A DNA stretch of 64,000 bases from Hyalangium gracile. Lineage in GTDB: Bacteria > Myxococcota > Myxococcia > Myxococcales > Myxococcaceae. Each line of letters starts with the position of its first letter. Within the stretch, counting starts at the first letter, position 1. The notes beneath the pieces were generated by a model. That model did not search any database. It was not told the origin of the DNA and saw only the letters and a list, made by a program, of their open reading frames with translations. Location of the stretch: the NCBI RefSeq assembly GCF_020103725.1, contig NZ_JAHXBG010000004.1:372001-436000 (forward strand). The letters run 5' to 3'. Of this stretch, positions 44,428-53,700 are shown one piece after another. Both the position numbers and the translations under genes were made by a program.

Positions 44428-45575
44428 GCTCCGCCCGCTGTGATGTCGCCATCCTCGGGGGAGGACCGGCGGGCGCGGGGGTAGCCTTGGCGCTGCGCGC
44501 GTGCACCGGCCTCTCGGTGGCGCTGATCGAGCGCTCCGACTACCACGCTCCGCGCATCGGGGAGACGCTGCCCCCTGACAGTCGCACGCTGCTGACCCGG
44601 CTGGGTGTGTGGAGCGCCTTCCTCCAGGGTGGCCACCTGCCCTCGAAGGGGACGAGCTCCTGCTGGGGCAGCCCTGAGCTGGGGTTCAACGACTACCTCA
44701 TGTCCCCCTGGGGCTCGGGGTGGCACCTGGACCGGACGCGCTTCGACCAGCTGCTGAGCGGCGAAGTCATCAGGCGCGGCGGGGCGGTGCACACCGCCAC
44801 CGCGCTCTCTCGCTGGGAGGCCCTGGGGCCTGAGGGCTATCTGCTGCACCTGACGCCACGGGGGGCCAGCGAGTGGACCCTCCAGGCACGCTTCGTGGTG
44901 GATGCCACGGGGCGCAAGGCCGCCTTCGCCGTCGCTCAGGGGGCCCGGCCGCTCGTGGCCGATCGAGGCCTGGGCGTGTACGGCGCCTTTCGTGTCAGGC
45001 CCGGGCAGACGTTCGACACGCACACGCTCGTGGAGGCCTGCCCGGAGGGCTGGTGGTACTCCGCGCTCCTGCCCGAGGGGCGGGTCGTCGTCGGGCTGCT
45101 CGGAGACGGGGACTCGCTGCGGGGTGTGACTCCACGCGCCTCGGAGCGCTGGCTCTCCCTGCTGGAGCAGGCCCCGGCCACCCGGCGGAGGCTGGACGCC
45201 TGCGACTTCGCCGGAGAGCCGCTCGTGGCGGTGCCGGCCAACGTCGCGCGGCTCGACCGTGTGCACGGAGCGCACTGGCTCACCGTGGGGGACGCCTCGT
45301 GCACGTTCGATCCGCTCTCTTCCCAGGGCATCTCCAAGGCGCTGCGCTCCTCGCTGCTGGCCGCCGAGGCCATTGAGCGGCACCTGCGGGGTGCGCCAGG
45401 CGCGCTGCCCTCCTACGCGGAGGCGGTGGGCAGGCAGTTCCAGGAGCACCTGAGCACGCGGGGCAGGTACTACGGGATGGAGCAGCGCTGGCTCGAGGCG
45501 CCCTTCTGGCGGAACCGCGCGCGGGCGATGGGACAGCGCCCCCATGCCTCCGCCGAGCGGACATTTCATCAATAG
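44424..45575 (+). CDS. LodB-like FAD-dependent oxidoreductase
   Basis: The 383-residue flavoprotein starts at a GTG overlapping the LodA-like stop (GTGA). The Rossmann motif is CDVAILGGGPAGAGVALAL, followed by the halogenase-like RIGETLPPDSRTLL and late WLTVGDASCTFDPLSSQGISKALRSS that binds the FAD phosphates. LodB is required to form the cysteine tryptophylquinone cofactor in LodA, so this is presumably the maturation partner. Coupled translation supports a 1:1 pairing. Confidence 0.9.
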   Translation: MSSARCDVAILGGGPAGAGVALALRACTGLSVALIERSDYHAPRIGETLPPDSRTLLTRLGVWSAFLQGGHLPSKGTSSCWGSPELGFNDYLMSPWGSGWHLDRTRFDQLLSGEVIRRGGAVHTATALSRWEALGPEGYLLHLTPRGASEWTLQARFVVDATGRKAAFAVAQGARPLVADRGLGVYGAFRVRPGQTFDTHTLVEACPEGWWYSALLPEGRVVVGLLGDGDSLRGVTPRASERWLSLLEQAPATRRRLDACDFAGEPLVAVPANVARLDRVHGAHWLTVGDASCTFDPLSSQGISKALRSSLLAAEAIERHLRGAPGALPSYAEAVGRQFQEHLSTRGRYYGMEQRWLEAPFWRNRARAMGQRPHASAERTFHQ

Positions 45576-45589
45576 CACCGGAAGGAAAC

Positions 45590-48500
45590 ATGAAAACAAG
45601 ACGCCAGAGGTATCTCCTATTTTCAGCGCTGGCCGTGTGCGCGACCGCCGTGGGCGCGGTGGTGGGATGCAGCGCGACGCTCTCGAAAGAGAAGGTGGGC
45701 AAGCCCCCCGCGGGGCCCCTCACGCTGGCCGTCAAGGCGGATGATGGGTTTGTCCCTCCGCCCTATCCCGTCTTCCCGCATGGGAACACCCTCACCCAGT
45801 CCCTGCAGGACACCGATCCTCAGGTGGGGCAGTTCCTGGCCTTCTACAGCAAGCAGGGTGGGGTGAGCTTCCCGCAGATCTCCCGCTCGCAGCTGGCGGC
45901 CTTCCCCAACCGCTACCTGGACATCGCCGACAACGGCCTCAATCTGGGCAGCGGACACTACAACTCGTCCCTGGTCTGCCAGTCGTGCCATGACAGCGAC
46001 TGGAAGGTCAGCGGAACGGACCTGCCGAACATGAGCTTCTGGGCTCAGCCCTCGGTCTCCACCAGCTCGGACGGCCCCGCGTCGCTGGCCGCCAACTGGT
46101 CGCTCTTCGGGGACTGGAGCGCCTCCATCAAGGCCCTGGCGGGAAGGGATCCCGTCTTCCTCGCGCAGCTGGAGACCACCCGCGATCTCTCACCTCACCA
46201 GCCCGATGTGGTGGACAACCTCTGTCTGCGCTGCCACTCGCCGCTGGGGCAGCGGCAGGCCGAGCAGAACCACACCGCCTTCAGCCACTACATGCTGTAC
46301 GCCGCGCCGGCGAACTCCGGGTACAAGAACCCGTTCCCTGACAAGACCTATACCCAGCCGCAGTACGCGAACTATGGGGCGCTGGGGCGAGACGGCGTCT
46401 CGTGCAGCTCCTGCCACTCCGTGGCTCCCAGCAGCGGCCAGCCCTGGAACGGCACGGACTACACAGTCTTCTACGGGAGCACGAGCGGCAGCATCTTCGG
46501 CGACAATCTCCCCAGCCGCCTCAAGAGCGCGGGCGAGCCCGTCCAGCCGCCGCAGTATCCCTTCACCGCGACCATGACCACCCAGCCTGGCGCCATCCTC
46601 GGGCCGGACACCGGGCTCAACACCGGCCCCATGGCCGCGGCGGGGCTGAGCCTGCAGACGGCCGCCACCGCCGGGGGGGCACACAGCTACCTGCGCGACT
46701 CCACCGTCTGCGGCTCGTGCCACGTGGTCATCCTGCCCAAGGTGCCCGTCGGCTACAGCGACAAGCTGTCCATCGAGAGCGTGGTGGCGCGCGGCGGCTA
46801 TGAGCGGCCGGCCAGCTGCTCAACCGCCCAGAAGTACTTCACCGGGGACTTCCTGAAGGATCCCTGCGTGGGGCTGGCCTACGAGCAGACGACCTACTTC
46901 GAGTGGCTCAACAGCGGCTATCCGTCCGATACCTCCACGTGTCTGACCTGCCACATGCAGCTGGCGGAGCCGCCCTCGCCCAATGACGGGAACGTGGAGG
47001 TGGCGCAGATCAACACGGATCTGAAGGGCTACTACGGGGACACCCAGGAGCTCACCCCGCGCCAGTACAACCGGCACACCCTGCTGGGCATCAACCTCTT
47101 CGTCCACGAGATGTTCCAGCAGTTCGGGGACGTGCTCGGGCTGCAGTTCTACCAGCCGTCCTCCTCGCGAGTGCCTCCCTACCTCCAGAGCCCGGACATC
47201 CTCAACCGGACTCCCATCCTCATCTCCAATCCGGGCGCGGAGGACGGCAACGCGAACGGCTGGGTGGCCGCCTCGGGTGGCGGCATCCAGGCGGTGTCGC
47301 AGGCCAAGGGCGGCCAGGGGCAGGCGGTGACGCCGAGCCATGGGAAGTACTTCTTCCAGCTGACGGGCACGGGCGCCGCGGCGAGCCTGGACATCGATGT
47401 CTCGCGGTACGCGGCGTTCATCGATCAGAAGAACGGGGCCGTGAGCGTCACCTGGGGCGCCACCGTCTACTGTGACAAGGCCACGTGTGGCGCGGTCACG
47501 CTGACGCCGCTGGGGCAGGGCACCACGAGCACGGGAGCCGCTGGCACGCTGGTGCCCCAGCCGGCGCAGCCGCGGTGGATTCCCCAGCAGGGCACCCTGG
47601 CCCTCAACGCCGGGACTCGCCACCTGTCGCTCAGCCTCGGCCCCAGCTTCGCTGACGATCTCTTCCTCTCCCTGCGGTTGCCGGACGGCTCCGTCGCGCC
47701 GCTGCAGGAATCGGCCAAGGACTACGCCATGGCCCAGAACCTGCTCAACGCCGAGCAGTCCATCCTGGATCTGGCTACCAACACCTCGCAGGGGACCTTC
47801 AACCCGAGGAGGCCCGCGGTGCAGGTGTCCCTGGGGACGCCCACCACGAGCCAGGGCAACCTCACCGTCCCCGTCACGGTCACCAGCAGCGTGGGCCACA
47901 AGTTCCCGAGTGGAGCGCCCTTCCGCCGCGCCTTCATCCAGTTCGAGGTGCTGGATGGGAAGGGGACCGTCCTCTGGGCCTCCGGGCAGCCGAACCCACA
48001 GGGCGCCATCTGCGCCGGCAACTGCCTGCCCGACAACAGCAACATCCTCCAGAGCGAGTTTACGTCCGATTACAAGAAGCTCCAGCCGCACTATCAGACG
48101 ATCACCTCCCAGCAGCAGGTGCAGATCTACGAGGCGAAGGCGGTGGATGACTCCAACAAGCTGAGCACCCTGGAGCTCCAGCTGTTCAAGGACGTGAAGG
48201 ACAACCGCCTCCTGCCGCAGGGCTGGGTGGCGCCATCGCAGCGCGGCCCCACCGAGATGCTGTTCGGGCTGAACCTCCAGCAGCTCGCCAGGCTCACAGA
48301 GCCCTCGAGCATCGTGCTGGGGCCCAATGATCAGAGCATCTCGAGCGATCCGGACTACTCCACGTCTCCGGCCAGTGGCAGCGATCGCCTCACCTACCAG
48401 ATCCCGCTCTCGCAGATCAGCAACTGGGCGACGATCCGGGTGCGGATGAACTACCAGTCCATCCCGCCCCCCTACCTGAACGCGCGCTTCCGGGACGCGT

Positions 48501-48685
48501 TGCTGGGTGACAACGGAGCGCCCTCCGCGCCTGGCCCCGCGATGCAGCGGCTGATCTACATGAGCAGCCGCCTGAACACGCAGACAGGGCTGAAGTTTGC
48601 TCCGAACCCCAGCGACCCGAAGTCTCAGATCGACTTCGTGAACAACTGGACCATGGTCCTGAGCGAGGCGACCCTCCAGAAGTAG
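45590..48685 (+). CDS. Five-heme cytochrome c lipoprotein
   Basis: The 1031-residue precursor has a lipoprotein signal (ATAVGAVVGC, Cys27). Five CxxCH heme sites lie at residues 130, 212, 272, 374 and 451, with further His residues that could be distal ligands. From about 530 the protein is strand-rich with carbohydrate-binding-like segments (ILISNPGAEDGNANGWVAASGG) and no further heme. It is the third gene of the LodA-like operon, 14 bases after the LodB-like gene. An electron-transfer role for the quinoenzyme, instead of or beside oxygen, is inferred from linkage. Confidence 0.88.
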   Translation: MKTRRQRYLLFSALAVCATAVGAVVGCSATLSKEKVGKPPAGPLTLAVKADDGFVPPPYPVFPHGNTLTQSLQDTDPQVGQFLAFYSKQGGVSFPQISRSQLAAFPNRYLDIADNGLNLGSGHYNSSLVCQSCHDSDWKVSGTDLPNMSFWAQPSVSTSSDGPASLAANWSLFGDWSASIKALAGRDPVFLAQLETTRDLSPHQPDVVDNLCLRCHSPLGQRQAEQNHTAFSHYMLYAAPANSGYKNPFPDKTYTQPQYANYGALGRDGVSCSSCHSVAPSSGQPWNGTDYTVFYGSTSGSIFGDNLPSRLKSAGEPVQPPQYPFTATMTTQPGAILGPDTGLNTGPMAAAGLSLQTAATAGGAHSYLRDSTVCGSCHVVILPKVPVGYSDKLSIESVVARGGYERPASCSTAQKYFTGDFLKDPCVGLAYEQTTYFEWLNSGYPSDTSTCLTCHMQLAEPPSPNDGNVEVAQINTDLKGYYGDTQELTPRQYNRHTLLGINLFVHEMFQQFGDVLGLQFYQPSSSRVPPYLQSPDILNRTPILISNPGAEDGNANGWVAASGGGIQAVSQAKGGQGQAVTPSHGKYFFQLTGTGAAASLDIDVSRYAAFIDQKNGAVSVTWGATVYCDKATCGAVTLTPLGQGTTSTGAAGTLVPQPAQPRWIPQQGTLALNAGTRHLSLSLGPSFADDLFLSLRLPDGSVAPLQESAKDYAMAQNLLNAEQSILDLATNTSQGTFNPRRPAVQVSLGTPTTSQGNLTVPVTVTSSVGHKFPSGAPFRRAFIQFEVLDGKGTVLWASGQPNPQGAICAGNCLPDNSNILQSEFTSDYKKLQPHYQTITSQQQVQIYEAKAVDDSNKLSTLELQLFKDVKDNRLLPQGWVAPSQRGPTEMLFGLNLQQLARLTEPSSIVLGPNDQSISSDPDYSTSPASGSDRLTYQIPLSQISNWATIRVRMNYQSIPPPYLNARFRDALLGDNGAPSAPGPAMQRLIYMSSRLNTQTGLKFAPNPSDPKSQIDFVNNWTMVLSEATLQK

Positions 48686-48698
48686 CACGGAGGGTACT

Positions 48699-48736
48699 CG
48701 CCCCGGAGCGCTCCACGCGGGTGGCGCTCCGGGGCG
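48699..48736. terminator. Strong hairpin between convergent operons
   Basis: CGCCCCGGAGCGC (48699-48711) pairs exactly with GCGCTCCGGGGCG (48724-48736). It lies between the 3' end of the cytochrome gene and the 3' end of the convergent gene and can act on both. Confidence 0.8.
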
Positions 48737-48745
48737 GGGGAGGGA

Positions 48746-49780
48746 CTACACGCCGCGCGTGGTGTGCGAGCCGATCGCGAGGCCCTTCCTCGCACCGATG
48801 GTCTTCACCAGCGAGCGGGGCACTCCCAGCTGATGCGGGGTGAGGAGCCGGTTGTAGAGGGAGTGGTTGCTGGGCACGAAGTTCTGAACGGTCAGCGTGA
48901 TGCTCCAGCCCGGCGCGGGAGTGGTCCCGTTGGCCCAGTACGAGTAGCTGATGGTGGTCTCGAAGTTCGCGGGCACCGTGGAGATGATGCCCGTCGCCCA
49001 GCTACCGTTGTTGGCGGGGACGGTCGTCTTCTGGAGATCGATCAGCGGGTCGGGGCCCGGCGTTCCCGAGGAGAAGGCGACGCTGGCCCCAGCTGGGACG
49101 TTCTTGCACTCGAGCAGGAAGAGCATCTGCCCGCCATCGGAGCCTTGCTGGTAGCCGACGGGGGTGGTGAACGTCGGGGCTCCGGCATCCGTCAGGGAGA
49201 CGTTGCGCCAGCCGAACCCCGGGTTCTCGATGATGAACTGGGTGAGATCGTTGACGCTGCCCGTGGGCGGGATGGGGTTGGGGTGCTCGTTGGTCACCAC
49301 CTGGGAGATCAGGCAGAAGTGGTCACCGCTGCCGAGCGCTGGAGGGTTCCACACGAAGGGGTCCGTCGCGACGGCGATGGCGTTCGGGCTGACGTTGGTG
49401 ACCGCCACCTGGGTCCTGCCGTCGCTCGTCTTGAGCTGGTTGGACTGCCACTGGCTGGGGTACAGCAGCAGGCTGGCCTTCGTGTAGTACAGCGACATCA
49501 GCCCCGACTGCGGGCCGGAGGCGAAGTTCCGGGCTCGCAGGTAGATGTAGTTGTTGGCCTGGTTGATGATGTCCTGGCCCACGTCCTGGCCATAGTTGCC
49601 CACGAAGTACCGATCGGGCTCCGAGATCGGGTTCATCCCCGAGGGGATGATGTCCGGCGAGGTGTAGGCCGGAGGCAGTGAGGGCAGCTGCCCGGCGTCC
49701 GAGAGGTTGGTGCGGAAGAACAGATCATTGTAGGTGACCACGAAGGCTCCTCGAGCAGAGATGACACTGTGGAACGGCAT
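48746..49780 (-). CDS. Unknown strand-rich protein co-regulated with the LodA-like operon
   Basis: I chose the ATG at 49780; the longer frame runs through the predicted promoter. The 344-residue product has no signal peptide. It reads as beta-sandwich domains: NDLFFRTNLSDAG..., NNYIYLRARNFASGPQSGLMSLYY, LDLQKTTVPANNGSWATGII, TTISYSYWANGTTPAPGWSITLTV. I recognise no family. Its promoter region has the same TGAC-NN-GTCA array and -24/-12 layout as the LodA-like operon on the opposite strand, so it probably belongs to the same pathway. Confidence 0.72.
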   Translation of the reverse strand: MPFHSVISARGAFVVTYNDLFFRTNLSDAGQLPSLPPAYTSPDIIPSGMNPISEPDRYFVGNYGQDVGQDIINQANNYIYLRARNFASGPQSGLMSLYYTKASLLLYPSQWQSNQLKTSDGRTQVAVTNVSPNAIAVATDPFVWNPPALGSGDHFCLISQVVTNEHPNPIPPTGSVNDLTQFIIENPGFGWRNVSLTDAGAPTFTTPVGYQQGSDGGQMLFLLECKNVPAGASVAFSSGTPGPDPLIDLQKTTVPANNGSWATGIISTVPANFETTISYSYWANGTTPAPGWSITLTVQNFVPSNHSLYNRLLTPHQLGVPRSLVKTIGARKGLAIGSHTTRGV

Positions 49781-49826
49781 GCCCCCGCGCCCGAGGTTGC
49801 TCGGTGCAGGGGCGGAAGTGCTGCTC

Positions 49827-49842
49827 TGCACCTGGCAGGCCA
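49827..49842 (-). promoter_or_regulatory. Probable sigma-54 promoter of the convergent gene
   Basis: On the minus strand the sequence is TGGCCTG-CCAG-GTGCA, with GG and GC at correct spacing. The expected transcript start is near 49816, 36 bases before the ATG at 49780. Confidence 0.6.
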
Positions 49843-49901
49843 GCTGCGCTCGAGAGTGGGAAGGGGAAAGGCCGCGGCCCGGGGGGCTCGCACGCTCCTG
49901 C

Positions 49902-49953
49902 TGACGGATCAACTCAGGGGCCTGACATGTCAGAGCCGCTCGCTGACACGTCG
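49902..49953. promoter_or_regulatory. Second array of three TGAC-NN-GTCA palindromes, 21-bp pitch
   Basis: TGACGGATCA (49902-49911), TGACATGTCA (49923-49932) and TGACACGTCG (49944-49953) repeat every 21 bases, 60-112 bases upstream of the 49827-49842 promoter. The middle site is identical to the middle site of the 42319-42370 array. Confidence 0.78.
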
Positions 49954-50067
49954 CCGCTCAGGGAAGAGACGCGGCGCCTCGTCGTGAAGCAGTGGAGCGG
50001 GCGATCGGGCAGCGCTTGGGGCGGCCCTGGACGCAGGCGCCCACTGCAAGCCCTAGCTTGGGAGGGC

Positions 50068-50569
50068 ATGAGAACGTGTTATGTCCCCGCGGATGAGGCT
50101 CGCGCCCTCTGGGTGGATGTCCATGTCCCGATGGACGCGGCTCCGGGCCACTACGACGGTGGGGATGCTCTCCACGGCGTGGACGAACCAGTGGCGCTTC
50201 AATGGGAATGGCGACGGGACGCTCTTCTACCCAGGGACTCCCTCGATGATCGGGGGGACCACGGCGGTCCCATTGCCCTCCATCCGGCTCAAGCTCATCC
50301 GCCTCGGTGTCCAGGACTACGAGTGGCTCCAGGCCGTGAGTGATGCGGGGGACCCGGAGTTCGCGCGGAAGGTGGCGCGGCGGCTCATTCCCTCCGCCTG
50401 GCGTGTGCCCGATGACGGTGCCGCCTTCGATCAAGCGCGGCTGTGCCTCATCCACCGGTATCTCGAGCTCACGGGAGCCCAGCAGCCCGATGCGGCGCTC
50501 TCGTCCAGATGTCTGGAGCCCACCGGCTCCTTCTCCGATCGCTCCAGGAGTTCATCCCCGTTTCACTGA
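50068..50569 (+). pseudogene. DUF4091-type glycoside-hydrolase-like remnant
   Basis: An N-terminal-domain piece (YVPADEARALWVDVHVPMDAAPGHYDG, from 50068) is joined, in another frame, to the C-terminal end of the same kind of protein (NQWRFNGNGDGTLFYPG..., VPLPSIRLKLIRLGVQDYEWLQ..., to the stop at 50569). Most of the catalytic middle is missing, so a large internal deletion has occurred. DUF4091 proteins resemble glycoside hydrolases; this copy is dead. Confidence 0.65.
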
Positions 50570-50717
50570 AGGTCACTGTGGCCCCGGCACGGAGGCCCCC
50601 AGGCAGGCGTTTCACTGTCCAGGGAATGGTCAGTTGTATACGAGTACTCTTCGGGGTTCTGGCGCCGTCGGGGTCGATCACGGCCGCGGGCACCGGTTCC
50701 CTCAGGAGTACTCATCC

Positions 50718-53700
50718 ATGTTGGACATTCCCGGCTACAGGGTTCTCGGCACGATCCGGGCCACAGGCTCCAACGCGCTGTTCCATGCGACGCGCGAGGC
50801 GGATGGCCTGCCCGTCATCATCAAGACGCCGATGGCGCCTTCCCCCGGTCCGCGCGAGCGTGAGCGCTACCGCCGCGAGTTCGGCATCCTCCAGCGGCTG
50901 AGCGATGTGAAGGGCGTGGCGCGGCCCTACGCGTGTGAGCGGATTCACGAGCGGCCGGTGCTGTTGCTGGAGCGCGTGCATGGCGAGGCGCTCTCGGAGA
51001 CGGTGGGCAAGTCGCTGGAGGTGCCGAGGTTCCTGGCGCTGGCCATCTCGTTGGCCTCGACGCTGGCGGAGATCCACAGCCGCAACGTCATCCACAAGGA
51101 CATCAAGCCCTCCAACATCATCCTCGAGCCCTCCGGCGAGGGGCGGCTCATCGACTTCGGAGTGGCGACGCTGCAGCAGGTGGAGCACCTGGACGCGGCG
51201 CCTGGCCACATGATCGAGGGGACGCTGGCGTACATGTCGCCCGAGCAGACAGGGCGGATGAACCGGGCGGTGGACTACCGCACGGACTTCTACTCGCTGG
51301 GCGTGACGCTGTACGAGGTGCTGACGGGACAGCGGCCGTTCCAGGGGCGAGACGAGCTGGAGTGGTTCCACGCGCACATGGCGCAGAACCCCAAGCCGCC
51401 GCACGAGCTCAATCCCGAGGTGCCGTCGGCGCTGTCGTCCATCGTGCTCAAGCTGATGGCCAAGACGGCCGAGGAGCGCTACCAGAGCGCCGAGGGGCTG
51501 AAGGCGGACCTGGAGCGGTGCCGTCAGGAGTTGGGCCAGAGCACGCCGCGAGCGTTCGTACCTGGCGAGCATGACGTGCCCAATCGGTTCCAGCTGCCGC
51601 AGCGGCTCTATGGACGCGATGCCCAGGTGGCCACGCTGCTCCAGGGCTTCGAGCGGGTCGCCCAGACCTCGCAGCCCGAGCTGTTCCTGGTGAGCGGGTA
51701 CTCGGGCATCGGCAAGTCCTCGGTGGTGCACGAGCTGCACAAGCCGGTGGTGCAGCGGCGGGGCTTCTTCCTGAGCGGCAAGTTCGATCAGTTCCAGCGG
51801 GACGTGCCCTACGCCACCATCGCCCAGGCCATCCGCGGGCTGGTGCAGCAGCTGCTGGCGGGGACGGATGAAGAGCTTGCGCGGTGGCGCGCTCGGCTGA
51901 GTCAGGTGTGGGAGGGACAGGGACAGGCGTTGGTGGACCTGGTGCCGCAGCTGGAGGTGGTGGTCGGTCAGCAGCCGCCGATCCCGGAGCTCCCCGTGAG
52001 CGAGGCCCAGCACCGCTTGCGTCGAGTGGTCCGCCAGTTCCTGAAGGTATTCGCCACGCCGGAGCATCCGCTGGTGGTGTTCCTGGATGATCTGCAGTGG
52101 GCGGACCTGTCCAGCCTGCAGCTCATCCAGCAGCTGCTGTCCCAGTCGGAGCCGCTCCCGGTGCTGTGGATCGGCGCGTACCGGGACAACGAGGTGAGCT
52201 CCACGCACCCGCTGGTGCCGGTGCTGGAGGAGGTGCGCAAGTCCGGGGCGCGGATGACGGACCTCCGGCTGGAGCCACTGAGCCCCAATCAGGTGGCGCA
52301 GCTGGTGGCCGACACGCTGCCCGGAGCAGGCGAGGAGCTGGTCGTCCCGCTGTCGGAGCTGGTGTACGAGAAGACGGGCGGCAACCCCTTCTTCCTGTTG
52401 CGGCTCATGGTGACGCTCCACCAGGACGGCCTGCTGGTGCGCATGCCTGGGGGAGGCTGGCGCTGGGATGCCGAGGGTGTCGCGGCTCGAGGCTACTCGG
52501 ACAACGTGGTGGACTTCATGGTGGGCAAGCTGCGGCAGCTGCCCCCTGGGACGCAGCAGCTGCTGAGGCTGGCGGCGTGCGTGGGCAGCGCCTTCTCGCT
52601 TCCTATGTTGGGCACCCTCGCCGACATGAAGGAGACGGGACAGGTGGAGCAGGGGATCGAGCCCGCGCTCCAGGAATCCATGCTGGTGCGAGCAGGCCCG
52701 GAGCAGTACCGCTTCCTGCACGACCGCATCCAGCAGGCGGCCCACTCCCTGAGCTCGGAGGCGGAGCGCAAGTCCATCCATCTGCGCATTGGCCGCTTGC
52801 TGCTGGAGAGTCTGTCCCCGGAACAGCTGCGCGACAGCCTCTTCGATGTGGTGAGCCAGCTCAACGCGGGTGTGGAGCTCATCGAGGCGCCCGCGGAGCG
52901 TCACCGGGTGGCGCGGCTGAACGCAGAGGCCGGAAGGAAAGCCCTGGCGGCGGTCGCGCATCGGCCCGCCATCGTCTACTTCACGGCGGCCTTCGAGCTC
53001 ATTCCAGGAGACCCCTGGGACACGGACTACGAGCTGGCCTTCCAGGCGCGACTCGCCCGCGCCCGATGCGAGCTCGTGAGCGGCAACGTCGGTGGGGCGC
53101 GTCAGCTGGCGGTGGAGCTCCGCTCCCGAGGGCGGAGCCCCGCGGACCGGGTGGCCGCCTACATCCTGCAGGGGGATAGCTGCATGGCCGCGGGTGACAG
53201 TCCGGGGGCCATCACCTGCATGCTGGAGTGCCTGGCGATGCTGGGCATGCCCTTGTCCGCGCACCCCACGTGGGAAGAGGCGGTGGCCGTCCATGAGGAG
53301 GTATGGGCGTTGCTGGGGAAGCGCTCCATCGAGAGCCTCGTCGACCTGCCGCGCATGAGCGACCCCGAGATGCAGCTGCTGATGAGCGCGCTGGCTGCCA
53401 TCTGGGCGAAGGCCATGGTCACCGACAACCACCTGCTCGTCATCGCCCTGAGCCGGATGGTCTCGCTCACCCTGCGTCACGGTTTCACGGAGGCTTCGGT
53501 GGTGGGCTTTGCCTGGTTCGGGGTGACGACCGGCAGCCTGTTCAAGCGGTACCGGGAGGGCAGGGCCCTGACCTTGCTCGCGAGCACGCTCGTCGATCGA
53601 TACGAGCTGGCCCCTCTTCGGCCTGGAGCGTTCCTGGCCCTGCAGTGCGGCAGCCTCTGGACTGATCCGCTCCCCGTCGTGCAGGAGCACAGCCTCAACG

